Assembly: GCF_000717055.1 (NCBI RefSeq)
Contig: NZ_JNXI01000016.1
Location: 372,001 to 436,000, forward strand
Source of the DNA: Streptomyces iakyrus
GTDB lineage: Bacteria; Actinomycetota; Actinomycetes; Streptomycetales; Streptomycetaceae
DNA length: 64,000 nt
Direction: 5' to 3'
The notes beneath the pieces are model-generated. The model did not search any database and was not told where the DNA came from. It was given only the letters and a program-made list of their open reading frames with translations. Of this stretch, positions 52,683-61,824 are shown in pieces. Position 1 is the first letter of the stretch. Each line of letters begins with the position of its first letter. The translations under genes were made by a program, and so were the position numbers.

Positions 52683-53617
52683 AGGTAGTCCTCCAGCCGT
52701 CCCACCGCGAACCCCTGGGCCGTGACCTTGTTCAGGAAGCGGCGGATCATGTCGGCCATCGTGCCCTCCCACTGTCCGGGGCCCCGGAAGTGCGTGAGGA
52801 CGATGTCCCCCGGGCGCAGCTTGCGGTCTCCTTCGCGGTACTCCCAGTGGTCGGCGAAGACCTCCTGGTTCCACAGGGGCACGTACGCGATGCCGCAGGC
52901 CTTGGCGGCGCGCAGGGTCGCCCGGTCGTAGCTGCCGAAGGGCGGGCGGAAGAGGTCGGGACGTGTGCCGAACCGCTTCTCCAGGTAGCGCTGCATGCCG
53001 CAGATCTCGCGCTTCTGCGCCCGGTACGACAGGCCCCGCAGGTTGGGGTGGTGGAGGGTGTGGTTGTTCAGGGCCACGCCCCCGGACTGCATCTTCCGGA
53101 AGTAGCGGATGTCGTCCTTGACCAGGTAGCCGCTGAGGAAGGCGGTGTACGGGACGCCCAGGTCGCGCATCATCCGCAGGAACGCCCGGTCCTTCTCGGC
53201 GCCGTCGTCGATGGTGAGGAAGACGACCTTGTCCCGGGTGGGGACCGTGGTGAAGACGGGCGGGAGGTTCGACCTCCGGTGGCCGTTCACCTCGAAGCCC
53301 TCGCGGGTCCTGATCCTCGGCTTCTTCGCCGGGGGCGGCGGGGCTGCGAGGGGGGTCCTGCGCAGGTCCCAGCGGTGCGCGGCGGCGACCCGGGCGGCGT
53401 GCGCGGCGCGCAGCTTGCCGGCGTACGAGTCGAGTGCGCGGGCCGGGGGCGCGTCGAGGGGCTGCTGGCCGCCGGCCGGAGTGACCTGGTCGCCGCCGCC
53501 GTCCTGCGCGCAGCCGGAGGCGATGGCGGCGAGCACGAGCACGGCGAGGCCGATCCGTACGCGTACGGGCGCACGCCCCCGTGCCCGACTTTTGTCATTT
53601 TGTACGACTGCTCGCAT
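52679..53617 (-). CDS. Polysaccharide deacetylase-like lipoprotein (NodB fold), first copy
   Basis: A 312-residue exported lipoprotein: VRIGLAVLVLAAIASGC (lipobox about residue 36), a Pro/Ala-rich spacer (about 40-110), then a NodB domain with FLTIDDGAEKD, NHTLHHPNLRG and FRPPFGSYDR. The domain is clearly related to the adjacent copy (same DDGA and RGL-x-Y-x-x-Q motifs), so they arose by tandem duplication. ATG 53617 is preferred; a GTG a few codons later is possible. Substrate not known; N-acetyl groups of peptidoglycan or teichoic glycans are likely. Confidence 0.88.
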   Translation of the reverse strand: MRAVVQNDKSRARGRAPVRVRIGLAVLVLAAIASGCAQDGGGDQVTPAGGQQPLDAPPARALDSYAGKLRAAHAARVAAAHRWDLRRTPLAAPPPPAKKPRIRTREGFEVNGHRRSNLPPVFTTVPTRDKVVFLTIDDGAEKDRAFLRMMRDLGVPYTAFLSGYLVKDDIRYFRKMQSGGVALNNHTLHHPNLRGLSYRAQKREICGMQRYLEKRFGTRPDLFRPPFGSYDRATLRAAKACGIAYVPLWNQEVFADHWEYREGDRKLRPGDIVLTHFRGPGQWEGTMADMIRRFLNKVTAQGFAVGRLEDYL

Positions 53618-53735
53618 GGTGCCGGATCCTCGCAGCCACTCCCGCGGATCCCGGTCCGACACCACGGCCGGTGCCCCGTCATCCACCGACTGGCCCACAC
53701 GTCTGCGGCCCGCCGCCGTGGCCGACAATGATCCG

Positions 53736-54899
53736 GTGAACGACCTCGCCCCCCTCCTCACGCCCGAAGGCCGCGCCCTCCTCGACGAGGTGCGGGACAC
53801 CGACCCCGCGCAGGAGCTGGCCGTCGCGACCCGGCTGCGCCGCGAGCACCCCGCCGAGCTGGTGTCGGCGGCGCTCGGGCAGGCGCGGCTGCGGCAGCGG
53901 GCGGTGGTCAAGTTCGGGGCCGAGGACGCGGGCCGGATGTTCTTCACGCCGAACGGGGTCGAGCAGTCGACCCGGGCGAGCGTGGCGGCCTACCGTGCCC
54001 GGCGGATGGCGGACCTGGGCATCACCTCGGTCGCCGACCTGTGCTGCGGCATCGGCGGCGACGCGATCGCGCTGGCCCGTGCCGGGATCCGGGTGCTGGC
54101 CGTGGACCGTGACCCGCAGACGGCCGCGGCGGCCCGGGCGAACGCCGACGCGCTGGGCTTGGCCGGCCTCGTCGAGGTCCGCGAGGCCGACGTCACGGAG
54201 GTGGACACGGCCGGTTTCGACGCCGTGTTCGTCGACCCCGCCCGGCGGGGCGGCCGCGGCCGGATCTTCGACCCCGAGGCCTACTCACCACCCCTGTCCT
54301 GGGCCGTGTCCGCCGCCCGCCGGGCCCCTCGGGCCGCCGCGCTGAAGATCGCCCCCGGGATCCCGCACGAGGCGGTCCCCGAGGACGCCGAGGCCGAGTG
54401 GATCTCCGACGGCGGGGACGTCAAGGAGGCGGTGCTGTGGTTCGGCACCGAGCCGGGGGCGGTCCGGGCGACCCTGCTGCCCGGGCCCCGCACCCTGCTC
54501 TCCCGCGGCCTGCCCGACCCGGCGGTCCGGCCGCCCGGCCGCTACCTCTACGAGCCCGACGGCGCCGTCATCCGGGCCCACCTCGTCGCCGAGGTGGCCG
54601 ACCGGGTGGGCGGCGGGCTGCTCGACGCGACCATCGCGTACGTCACGGCCGACGCCCTGCACCCGACCCCGTACGCCACGGCCTACGAGATCACCGACCA
54701 TCTGCCCTTCAACGTCAAGAAGCTGAAGGCGCTGCTGCGGGAGCGGCGGGTCGGCACGCTGACCGTGAAGAAGCGGGGCTCGGCGGTCGAGCCGGAGGAG
54801 CTCCGCAGGAAGGTCAAGCCGCAGGGCCCGCACGCGGCGACGGTGTTCCTGACCCGGGTCGCGGGGGCACCGGCGATGCTCATCGGGCACCCCGCCTGA
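53736..54899 (+). CDS. SAM-dependent methyltransferase with THUMP-like domain
   Basis: A 387-residue protein. VADLCCGIGGDAIALARAGI (about 108-127) is SAM motif I, VDRDP ends strand 2, and VFVDPARRGGRGRIFD (about 169-184) is the DPAR catalytic region. The C-terminal third (about 255-387) is the THUMP-like wing found in actinobacterial proteins of this kind (TDHLPFNVKKLKALLRERRVG; VFLTRV). It probably methylates RNA. GTG 53736 has no clear SD; GTG 53718 is also possible. Convergent with the ECF42 gene, three bases apart. Confidence 0.85.
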   Translation: MNDLAPLLTPEGRALLDEVRDTDPAQELAVATRLRREHPAELVSAALGQARLRQRAVVKFGAEDAGRMFFTPNGVEQSTRASVAAYRARRMADLGITSVADLCCGIGGDAIALARAGIRVLAVDRDPQTAAAARANADALGLAGLVEVREADVTEVDTAGFDAVFVDPARRGGRGRIFDPEAYSPPLSWAVSAARRAPRAAALKIAPGIPHEAVPEDAEAEWISDGGDVKEAVLWFGTEPGAVRATLLPGPRTLLSRGLPDPAVRPPGRYLYEPDGAVIRAHLVAEVADRVGGGLLDATIAYVTADALHPTPYATAYEITDHLPFNVKKLKALLRERRVGTLTVKKRGSAVEPEELRRKVKPQGPHAATVFLTRVAGAPAMLIGHPA

Positions 54900-54902
54900 C
54901 CG

Positions 54903-56279
54903 TCACGGCTGTTCCGCGGCCCGGCGCAGCAGAAGCTCCCGCTCCCGTTCGTTCCGGGTCAGGGAGGCCGCCCGCTCGAACTCGGCCCGGGCCTCCGGCG
55001 TACGGCCGAGGCGGGCGAGCAGGTCGCCGCGGACGCTGGGCAGCAGGTGGTACTCCCGCAGCGCGGGGTCGCCGGCCAGGGCGTCGACGAGGGCGAGGGC
55101 CTCGGCCGGGCCCTCCGCCATCGAGACGGCCACCGCGCGGTTCAGTTCCACGACAGGGGACGGGGAGCGGGCGGCCAGGAGGCCGTAGAGGGTGGCGATG
55201 CGGGGCCAGTCGGTCTCCTCGTAGCTGTACGCGTGCGCATGGCAGGCGGCGATGGCCGCCTGGAGCAGGTACGGGCCCGGGGCACCGCCGGAGGCGGCCT
55301 CGGCCCGGCCCAGTGCGGCGAAACCGCGGGCGATGAGCATGCGGTTCCAGCGGGAGCGGTTCTGGTCCTTCAGCAGGACCGGCTCGCCGGAGGGGCCGGT
55401 GCGGGCCGCCGTACGGGACGCCTGGAGCTCCAGGAGCGCGGTGAGACCGTGCACTTCGGGTTCCTTCGGCATGAGGGCCGTGAGCACCCGGGCCAGGCGC
55501 AGGGCGTCCTCGCACAGGGACGGGCGGAGCCAGTCGTCGCCGGCCGTGGCGGCGTACCCCTCGTTGAAGATCAGGTAGATGACGTCGAGGACCGAGCCGA
55601 GGCGTGCCTCGCGGTCGGGGCCGTGCGGCACCTCGAAGGCGACGTTCTTCGTCGCCAGGGTGCGTTTGGCGCGGACGATGCGCTGCGCGACCGTCGGCTC
55701 CGGGACGAGGAACGCGCGGGCGATCTCGGCGGTGGTGAGGCCGCCGAGGAGGCGCAGGGTCAGGGCGGTGCGGGCCTCGGTGGACAGGACCGGGTGGCAG
55801 GCGGTGAAGACCAGGCGGAGCAGGTCGTCGTCGATGTCGTCCGGATCGGCGGGCTCCTCCGGCGGGGCCGCCGCGTCGGGCAGGGCCCGGCCGATCTCCG
55901 CCAGCTTGCGGGCGTAGTTCTCCCGGCGCCGGACCAGGTCGACGGCGCGGTGCCGGGCGGTGGCCATGAGCCAGGCCCCCGGGTTGTCGGGCACGCCGTC
56001 CCGCGGCCATTGCTCCAGCGCGGCGACCAGCGCGTCCTGCGCGAGTTCCTCCGCGATCCCGACGTCCCGGACGACTCGGGCGACCCCGGCGATGATCCGT
56101 GGCGACTCCATTCGGAAGACGGTCTCGATGGCCCCGGCTGCATGCTCGGCCTGGGCTTGCGGGGCCAGGGCGCGCCGCTGGTCCGACGGCGGTTGGGGGG
56201 CCGGGGCGCGTGGCGAGGCGGCCGGGGCGCGCCCCTGGTCCGGCGGCGGCTGCGAGGCCGGGGAGGGGTGTGAGGTCAC
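54903..56279 (-). CDS. ECF42-type sigma factor with C-terminal TPR-like extension
   Basis: A 458-residue ECF sigma factor. GTG 56279 follows GGAGAACT. After a repeated Pro/Gln/Ala leader (about 1-45), region 2 is about 50-115 (ELAQDALVAALEQWPRDGVPDNPGAWLMATARHRAVDLVRR) and region 4 about 165-215 (LTLRLLGGLTTAEIARAFLVPEPTVAQRIVRAKRTL). The long C-terminal domain (about 230-458) has the DUF6596/TPR pattern, with FNEGYAATAG and LNRAVAVSMAEGPAEAL. ECF42 factors are always linked to DGPF/YciI genes, as here. The C-terminal domain controls activity in place of an anti-sigma factor. Confidence 0.93.
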   Translation of the reverse strand: MTSHPSPASQPPPDQGRAPAASPRAPAPQPPSDQRRALAPQAQAEHAAGAIETVFRMESPRIIAGVARVVRDVGIAEELAQDALVAALEQWPRDGVPDNPGAWLMATARHRAVDLVRRRENYARKLAEIGRALPDAAAPPEEPADPDDIDDDLLRLVFTACHPVLSTEARTALTLRLLGGLTTAEIARAFLVPEPTVAQRIVRAKRTLATKNVAFEVPHGPDREARLGSVLDVIYLIFNEGYAATAGDDWLRPSLCEDALRLARVLTALMPKEPEVHGLTALLELQASRTAARTGPSGEPVLLKDQNRSRWNRMLIARGFAALGRAEAASGGAPGPYLLQAAIAACHAHAYSYEETDWPRIATLYGLLAARSPSPVVELNRAVAVSMAEGPAEALALVDALAGDPALREYHLLPSVRGDLLARLGRTPEARAEFERAASLTRNERERELLLRRAAEQP

Positions 56280-56326
56280 AGTTCTCCATCAGACACCCCT
56301 CCCGCCGGCCGGCCAAGCAGGATCGG

Positions 56327-56683
56327 TCAGTCCTCGGCGATCTGGCGGACCTCCGCGGTGATCGTCCAGTAGTCCTCGTGCAGGGACAGGAACCGCTTGG
56401 TCCACTCGATCGCCTCGGCCTTGTCCTTGCACTGGCTGATCGAGTAGCCGCCGATGACCTCCTTGGACTCGGTGAACGGGCCGTCGGTGACGGAGAGCTG
56501 CCCGCCCTCCCAGGTCACCCGGCTGCCGTCCGAGGTCGGCGTGAGCCCGGCCGTGTCGAGCATGACCCCGGCCTTGGTGATCTCCTCCAGCAGCTTGCCC
56601 ATCCGCTCCATGAGCTCGGGGCTCGGGCCCTCGGCGGGGGCGTTCTTCTCGTCGATGCGGATCAGGGTGAGAAAGCGCGGCAT
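56327..56683 (-). CDS. YciI/DGPF-domain protein, partner of the ECF42 factor
   Basis: A 118-residue YCII-family protein with the DGPF motif in VTDGPFTESKEVIGGYSI (about 65-82) and FLTLIRIDE at the start. The fold is a ferredoxin-like dimer. Genes of this kind always accompany ECF42 factors and are often their targets; the function is not known. ATG 56683 has GAGGAGT. The sigma gene starts 47 bases downstream, so the two form an operon. Confidence 0.92.
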   Translation of the reverse strand: MPRFLTLIRIDEKNAPAEGPSPELMERMGKLLEEITKAGVMLDTAGLTPTSDGSRVTWEGGQLSVTDGPFTESKEVIGGYSISQCKDKAEAIEWTKRFLSLHEDYWTITAEVRQIAED

Positions 56684-56812
56684 CGTGACTCCTCGGGGTC
56701 TTGGGGAGCGGGGCTCTTCCCCGCTCTCACCCCTGCGTCGATCGGGAGCACGACGGATCGACACGCTCGCCGGAATTTCTCGGAGAAACTTTCCGGGACG
56801 CGTTCCCGCAGG

Positions 56813-57850
56813 TCAGCGCAGCGACTCCCACAGCTTCCCGGCCTCCGGCTCCTCCGCCACCACCCGGTTGGGATCCGACGGCGCCCGCACCACCGGCATC
56901 ATCACCGTCCGCACCCCGCTCGCCGAGAGGCCCTGCAGGCTCTGTCCCAGCCGGGTCAGTTCGGCAAGGGAGTCCAGGCCGGTGTCCGTGGTCAGGCCCG
57001 CCGTCACGGCGTCCGCGACGCGGTACAGCCTGGCCGGGTCGGTGAGCAGGTCCTGGGAGGCGATCTGCTCCAGCAGGGCCTTCACCAGCTTCTGCTGGAG
57101 GCCTATGCGGCCCAGGTCGCTGCCGTCGCCTATGCCGTGCCGGGTGCGGGCGAGACCGAGGGCCCGGGTGCCGTCCAGGTGGTGGGTGCCCGCCTTCAGC
57201 CGCAGGTGGCTGTCCTCGTCGGCGATGTCCTCGTCCGTGGTGACGGTGACCCCGCCGAGCGCGTCGACCAGCTTGGCGAAGCCGGAGAAGTCGATTTCGA
57301 GGTAGTGGTCCATGCGGACGTTCGTCATCTCCTCGACCGTCTTGACCGCGCAGACCGGACCGCCCACCTCGTACGCGCTGTTGAACATGGAGTGGTGGGC
57401 GACCGCCGTCGACCCGCCGGACGGGCGCGGGCAGGACGGGCGGGTGACCAGGGTGTCGCGCGGGATGCTCACCACCGTCGCGCTGGTCCGCCCGGCGTCG
57501 AGATGGACGACCATCGCCGTGTCCGAGCGGGCACCGGAGCTGTCGCCGCCGCCGAGCCTGCGGTTCTCCTCGCCGCTGCGCGAATCCGAACCGAGGACCA
57601 GGATGTTGAGGGCCTCGCTCGGCAGGGCCGCGGCCGAGGGCGCCGGGGTGGTCACCGGCTTCGGCGGCCGGTCGTCGCCCAGCGCGTTGTCGATGTCGAC
57701 GCCGGTGATGTTGTCACTGAGATGCCAGTAGGCCCAGCCCGCCGCTCCGGCGCCCAGCACCAGCGTCCCCGCCAGGACGAGGCCGGCGATCTTCAGTGCT
57801 CTCGACCGCCGGCCCACGTCCGCGCCCTCGTCCCCGTTGAGTCCCGTCAC
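56813..57850 (-). CDS. LytR-CpsA-Psr (LCP) family phosphotransferase
   Basis: A 345-residue LCP protein, which attaches wall glycopolymers such as teichoic acid to peptidoglycan from lipid-linked precursors. A short cytoplasmic start, one membrane helix (about 20-42) and the LCP domain (about 80-300): ILVLGSDSRSG, SDTAMVVHLDAGRTSATVVSIPRDTLV, FAKLVDALGGVTV, then RALGLARTRHGIGDGSDLGRIGLQQKLVKAL with the Arg residues that bind pyrophosphate. ATG 57850. It stands alone. Confidence 0.93.
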   Translation of the reverse strand: MTGLNGDEGADVGRRSRALKIAGLVLAGTLVLGAGAAGWAYWHLSDNITGVDIDNALGDDRPPKPVTTPAPSAAALPSEALNILVLGSDSRSGEENRRLGGGDSSGARSDTAMVVHLDAGRTSATVVSIPRDTLVTRPSCPRPSGGSTAVAHHSMFNSAYEVGGPVCAVKTVEEMTNVRMDHYLEIDFSGFAKLVDALGGVTVTTDEDIADEDSHLRLKAGTHHLDGTRALGLARTRHGIGDGSDLGRIGLQQKLVKALLEQIASQDLLTDPARLYRVADAVTAGLTTDTGLDSLAELTRLGQSLQGLSASGVRTVMMPVVRAPSDPNRVVAEEPEAGKLWESLR

Positions 57851-58030
57851 GGGCAGGAACGTAAGTCCGAATTATTACGGGCAGGGAGTTCAGGGCGCCC
57901 TTTCTTCGGAAATTCTCAGATTTCAGGGCCCTGACCCACCCCCGGCTCCGAAAGTTTCGGTTGGGCAGCCGATTGGCTTCGGCGCAAGGTGGAGGCGTCC
58001 GGAACACCCGTCAGTACCCGTCAGTGCCCG

Positions 58031-59107
58031 TCAAGAGCGCACCTGCTGCTCCGCCGGCCCCGTCGTGCTGCTGCGCACCACCAGGCTCGTCGCCAGCTCC
58101 ACCCGGGTCGCCGCCTCGGCCCCCTCGTCCCGCCCGAGGGCGAGGACCAGCTTGGCCGCCGCCTCGGCCATCTCGGTCAGCGGCTGCCGTACGGTCGTCA
58201 GCGGCGGCCCGACCCAGGGCGCCACCGGCAGGTCGTCGAAGCCGACCACGCTCAGGTCCTCGGGGATCCGCAGCCCCAGCTCGCGCGCGGCCTCGTAGAG
58301 CCCGAGCGCCTGGAGGTCGTTCCCGGCGAAGACGGCGGTCGGCCGGTCCGGGCGGCGCAGCAGTTCCAGGCCCCGCCGGTAGCCGGTCTCGTGGTGGAAG
58401 TCGCCGGTCGCGATCAGGGCGGGGTCCACCGGCAGCCCGGCCGTCTCCAGCGCGGCCCGGTAGCCGTCGATCCGGGCCCGGCTGCACATCATCTGCGAGG
58501 GCCCGCTGATCGCGCCGATCCTGCGGTGGCCCAGCTCGACCAGATGCCGGGTGGCGGCCAGACCGCCCTGCCAGTTGGTCGCGCCGATCGACGGCACGTC
58601 GGCGCCGGGGTCCCCGGCCGGGTCCATCACCACGAACGGGATGGAGCGGCTGGTGAGCAGCGCCCGCTGCGACTCGTCGAGCCCGGACAGGACCAGGATC
58701 ACGCCGTGCGGCCGGCGCGCGGCGACCTGGTCGGCCCAGGTCCGCCCGGGGGTGAGCCGCCCCGCGCTCTCGGACAGCACGACACTGAGCCCGGCGTCCC
58801 GGGCCACGTTCTCCACGCCCCGGATGACCTCCATCGCCCAGGCGCTCTCCAGCTCGTGGAAGACCAGGTCGAGCAGGGGCGACCGGGTCGCCTCGGCACG
58901 GCGGCGCCGGTAGCCGTGGGCGCGCAGCAGGTCCTCGACGCGGGACCGGGTGGCCGGGGCGACGTCGGCCCGGCCGTTGAGGACCTTCGAAACAGTCGGG
59001 GCCGAGACGCCCGCCTCACGGGCGATCTCGGCGAGCGTCGCCGTCTGCGCGCTGCGCCCCTGCGTCCGGCTCTGCGTCCGGCTTTCAACCGGCTCCGGGG
59101 ATGTCAT
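58031..59107 (-). CDS. LacI-family transcriptional regulator
   Basis: A 358-residue LacI/GalR regulator. The HTH is about 22-68 (TLAEIAREAGVSAPTVSKVLNGRADVAP) and the periplasmic-binding-like ligand domain about 80-345 (VFHELESAWAMEVIRGVENVAR; GHRRIGAISGP; AVFAGNDLQALGLYEAARELGLRIPEDLSVVGFDD). ATG at 59107. It diverges from a GH3 glycosidase and very probably represses it, with a sugar as inducer. Short palindromes lie between them at 59169-59210. Confidence 0.93.
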   Translation of the reverse strand: MTSPEPVESRTQSRTQGRSAQTATLAEIAREAGVSAPTVSKVLNGRADVAPATRSRVEDLLRAHGYRRRRAEATRSPLLDLVFHELESAWAMEVIRGVENVARDAGLSVVLSESAGRLTPGRTWADQVAARRPHGVILVLSGLDESQRALLTSRSIPFVVMDPAGDPGADVPSIGATNWQGGLAATRHLVELGHRRIGAISGPSQMMCSRARIDGYRAALETAGLPVDPALIATGDFHHETGYRRGLELLRRPDRPTAVFAGNDLQALGLYEAARELGLRIPEDLSVVGFDDLPVAPWVGPPLTTVRQPLTEMAEAAAKLVLALGRDEGAEAATRVELATSLVVRSSTTGPAEQQVRS

Positions 59108-59168
59108 GGCGGCGATCGTAACCCTGTCGGCCCCCTTGACGAAGTCCTCGCACCGCCATAGGTTCCCG

Positions 59169-59210
59169 GAACATTCGAAGTTCATAACGAAACATTCGTA
59201 GGAACGTTCG
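59169..59210. promoter_or_regulatory. Candidate LacI-type operators between regulator and GH3 gene
   Basis: Three short inverted repeats fall in 42 bases: GAACATTCGAAGTTC (59169-59183), ACGAA-ACA-TTCGT (59187-59199) and GAACGTTC (59202-59209). They share AAC(A/G)TTCG at 59170, 59191 and 59203. The spacing of about 12-21 bases suggests tandem operators. Confidence 0.6.
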
Positions 59211-59244
59211 TGAGAGGGCCGTCCGTCCACCCGACAGGAGCTTC

Positions 59245-61557
59245 ATGACCACCGCGCCCTGGCGTGATCCCGCGCTGCCCGCCGCCGCCCGCGTCGACGA
59301 CCTGCTCTCCCGGATGACCCTGGAGGAGAAGACCGCCCAGCTGTACGGCGTGTGGGTGGGCGCCGCGACGGACGGCGACGGAGTCGCTCCGCACCAGCAC
59401 GACATGACCGTCGCGTACGACTGGGAGGAGCTGATCGGCCACGGTCTGGGCCAGCTGACGCGCTCCTTCGGCACCGCCCCCGTCGACCCGGCACTCGGCG
59501 CGCAGGCCCTGGCGCGCGCCCAGCGCCGGATCGCCGGGGCGGGCCGTTTCGGCATCCCGGCGATCGCGCACGAGGAGTGCCTGGCCGGATTCACCGCCTG
59601 GCGGGCCACGGCCTATCCGGTCCCGCTGGCGTGGGGCGCGACCTGGGATCCGCCGCTGGTCGAGGAGATGGCCCGCCGCATCGGCGACGACCTGCGCTCG
59701 GTCGGCGTGCACCAGGGGCTCGCGCCCGTGCTGGACGTCGTGCGCGATCCGCGCTGGGGCCGCGTGGAGGAGACGATCGGCGAGGACCCGTACCTGGTCG
59801 GCACGGTCGGAACCGCGTACGTGCGGGGCCTGGAGTCGGCCGGGGTCGTCGCGACGCTCAAGCACTTCGCCGGGTACGCCTCCTCGGCCGGCGCCCGCAA
59901 CCTCGCCCCGGTGCGGGCCGGGGTGCGCGAGTTCGCCGACGTCACCCTGCCGCCCTTCGAGATGGCCCTGCGCGAGGGCGGGGCCCGCTCGGTGATGGCC
60001 GCCTACACCGAGACGGACGGCGTCCCGGCCTCCGCGGACCCGGGGCTGCTGACGCATCTCCTGCGCGAGGAGTGGGGCTTCACCGGCACGGTCGTAGCCG
60101 ACTACTTCGGTATCGCGTTCCTCCAGACCCTCCACCGCGTCGCCGGCACCCCGGCCGGGGCGGCCCACGCGGCCCTCACCGCCGGCATCGACGTCGAACT
60201 GCCCACCGTCAAGTGCTACGGCCGCCCGCTGCTGGAGGCGGTCCGCTCGGGCGCGGTCCCCGAAGAGCTCGTGGACCGGGCGGCTCGTCGCGTCCTGCTC
60301 CAGAAGTGCGAACTGGGCCTGCTGGACGAGGACTGGACCCCCGAGCCGGGCACGGCGGCCGACCTCGACTCGACCGGCAACCGCATCCTGGCCCGCCGCC
60401 TGGCCGAGGAGTCGGTGGTGCTGCTGGACAACCCCGACGGCCTGCTGCCGCTGGCCCCCGACACCCGGATCGCGGTGGTCGGTCCCCGGGCCGCCGACGC
60501 CCTGGCCATGCTGGGCTGCTACTCCTTCCCGTCCCACGTCCTCACCCACCACCCCGAGGTGCCGGCCGGTATCGAGATCCCGACCGTCCTGGACGCCCTG
60601 CGCACCGAACTCCCCGACGCCAAGGTGACGTTCGCGCAGGGCTGTGACGTGACGGACCCGGACACCGGGGGCTTCGAGGAGGCCATCGCCCGCACCGCCG
60701 AGGCGGACGTGTGCGTGGCGGTCCTCGGCGACCGGGCGGGCCTGTTCGGCCGCGGCACCTCGGGCGAGGGCTGCGACGCGACGGACCTCGGCCTGCCGGG
60801 CGTCCAGGGCGACCTGCTGGACGCGCTGGTCGCCACCGGCGTCCCCGTGGTGCTGGTGCTGCTGACCGGCCGCCCCTACGCCCTGGGCCGCTGGCACGGC
60901 CGGCTCGGCGCGGTCGTCCAGGCGTTCTTCCCGGGCGAGGAGGGAGGCCCGGCGGTCGCGGGCGTCCTCGCGGGCCGCGTGAACCCCTCGGGACGCCTGC
61001 CCGTCAGCGTCCCGCAGGTCCCCGGCGGGCAGCCCTGGACCTACCTCCAGCCGCCCCTGGGCCTGGCGGGCGAGGTCAGCAACCTCGACCCGACCCCGCT
61101 GTACGCCTTCGGCCACGGCCGCTCGTACACGGCGTTCGCCTGGGAGGACTCCTCGGCGACCGAGCCGGCCGAGCTCGGTACCGACGGCTCCCACGACGTG
61201 TCGGTGACCGTCCGGAACACGGGCGAGCGGGCGGGCGCGGAGGTCGTGCAGCTGTACCTGCACGACCCGGTGGCCTCGGTGACCCGCCCCGACGTACGGC
61301 TGATCGGCTACCAGCGGCTGGAACTGGCCCCGGGCGAGGCGGCCCGGGTCACGTTCCGCTTCCACGCGGACCTGTCGTCCTTCACCGACCGCTCGGGCCG
61401 CAGGGTGGTCGAACCCGGCGCCCTGGAACTGCGGTTGGCGGCGTCCAGCACGGACGTACGCCACACGGCGCACCTCATGCTCACGGGCCCGGTCCGCGAG
61501 CTCGGGGCGGACCGGCGGCTGCGCTGCGAGACGGAGGTGTCCCCGGCCCTCGGGTGA
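59245..61557 (+). CDS. Glycoside hydrolase family 3 (beta-glucosidase/beta-xylosidase type)
   Basis: A 770-residue GH3 enzyme. The N-terminal barrel has LSRMTLEEKTAQLYG at the start, HQGLAPVLDVVRDPRWGRVEETIGEDPYL, VATLKHFAGYAS (KHF) and VVADYFGIAFLQ (the nucleophile Asp in V-x-D/SDY; here VADY). The alpha/beta sandwich is about 385-590 and the fibronectin-like C-terminal domain about 640-770 (VSVTVRNTGERAGAEVVQLYLHD). No signal peptide, so it probably acts in the cytoplasm on imported oligosaccharides. ATG 59245. Divergent from the LacI gene. Confidence 0.92.
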   Translation: MTTAPWRDPALPAAARVDDLLSRMTLEEKTAQLYGVWVGAATDGDGVAPHQHDMTVAYDWEELIGHGLGQLTRSFGTAPVDPALGAQALARAQRRIAGAGRFGIPAIAHEECLAGFTAWRATAYPVPLAWGATWDPPLVEEMARRIGDDLRSVGVHQGLAPVLDVVRDPRWGRVEETIGEDPYLVGTVGTAYVRGLESAGVVATLKHFAGYASSAGARNLAPVRAGVREFADVTLPPFEMALREGGARSVMAAYTETDGVPASADPGLLTHLLREEWGFTGTVVADYFGIAFLQTLHRVAGTPAGAAHAALTAGIDVELPTVKCYGRPLLEAVRSGAVPEELVDRAARRVLLQKCELGLLDEDWTPEPGTAADLDSTGNRILARRLAEESVVLLDNPDGLLPLAPDTRIAVVGPRAADALAMLGCYSFPSHVLTHHPEVPAGIEIPTVLDALRTELPDAKVTFAQGCDVTDPDTGGFEEAIARTAEADVCVAVLGDRAGLFGRGTSGEGCDATDLGLPGVQGDLLDALVATGVPVVLVLLTGRPYALGRWHGRLGAVVQAFFPGEEGGPAVAGVLAGRVNPSGRLPVSVPQVPGGQPWTYLQPPLGLAGEVSNLDPTPLYAFGHGRSYTAFAWEDSSATEPAELGTDGSHDVSVTVRNTGERAGAEVVQLYLHDPVASVTRPDVRLIGYQRLELAPGEAARVTFRFHADLSSFTDRSGRRVVEPGALELRLAASSTDVRHTAHLMLTGPVRELGADRRLRCETEVSPALG

Positions 61558-61566
61558 CCGGGCCTG

Positions 61567-61824
61567 TCAGTCGACCGCCACCGACTCGAAGCGCCAGCGA
61601 TGCACCGCCCGGGTGATCAGCTCCCCGTCGGGCTCGGGCAGTTCGGGCAGGTCGGCGTCGAGGGGGGCGTCCCACCAGGTGAGGACGAGGACCCGGTCCT
61701 GGGGAGCGCGCAGGGTCTCCCTGCGCAGCGGCGCCCGGGGCAGCTGCTGGGCGCGGGCCCAGGCGAGCAGGTCCTCGCCGCGCCCGGGCACGGCCCGGGC
61801 CTCCCACATCAGCGCGACCGTCAC
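61567..61824 (-). CDS. Small protein coupled to tsaD, unknown function
   Basis: An 85-residue protein. GTG 61824 overlaps the tsaD stop by four bases (GTGA), so its translation is coupled. It is Trp/Arg-rich ([46 protein letters not shown]), with an ABM-like beta-alpha-beta pattern. No known motif is seen. It may serve tsaD or be just a passenger. Confidence 0.75.
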   Translation of the reverse strand: MTVALMWEARAVPGRGEDLLAWARAQQLPRAPLRRETLRAPQDRVLVLTWWDAPLDADLPELPEPDGELITRAVHRWRFESVAVD

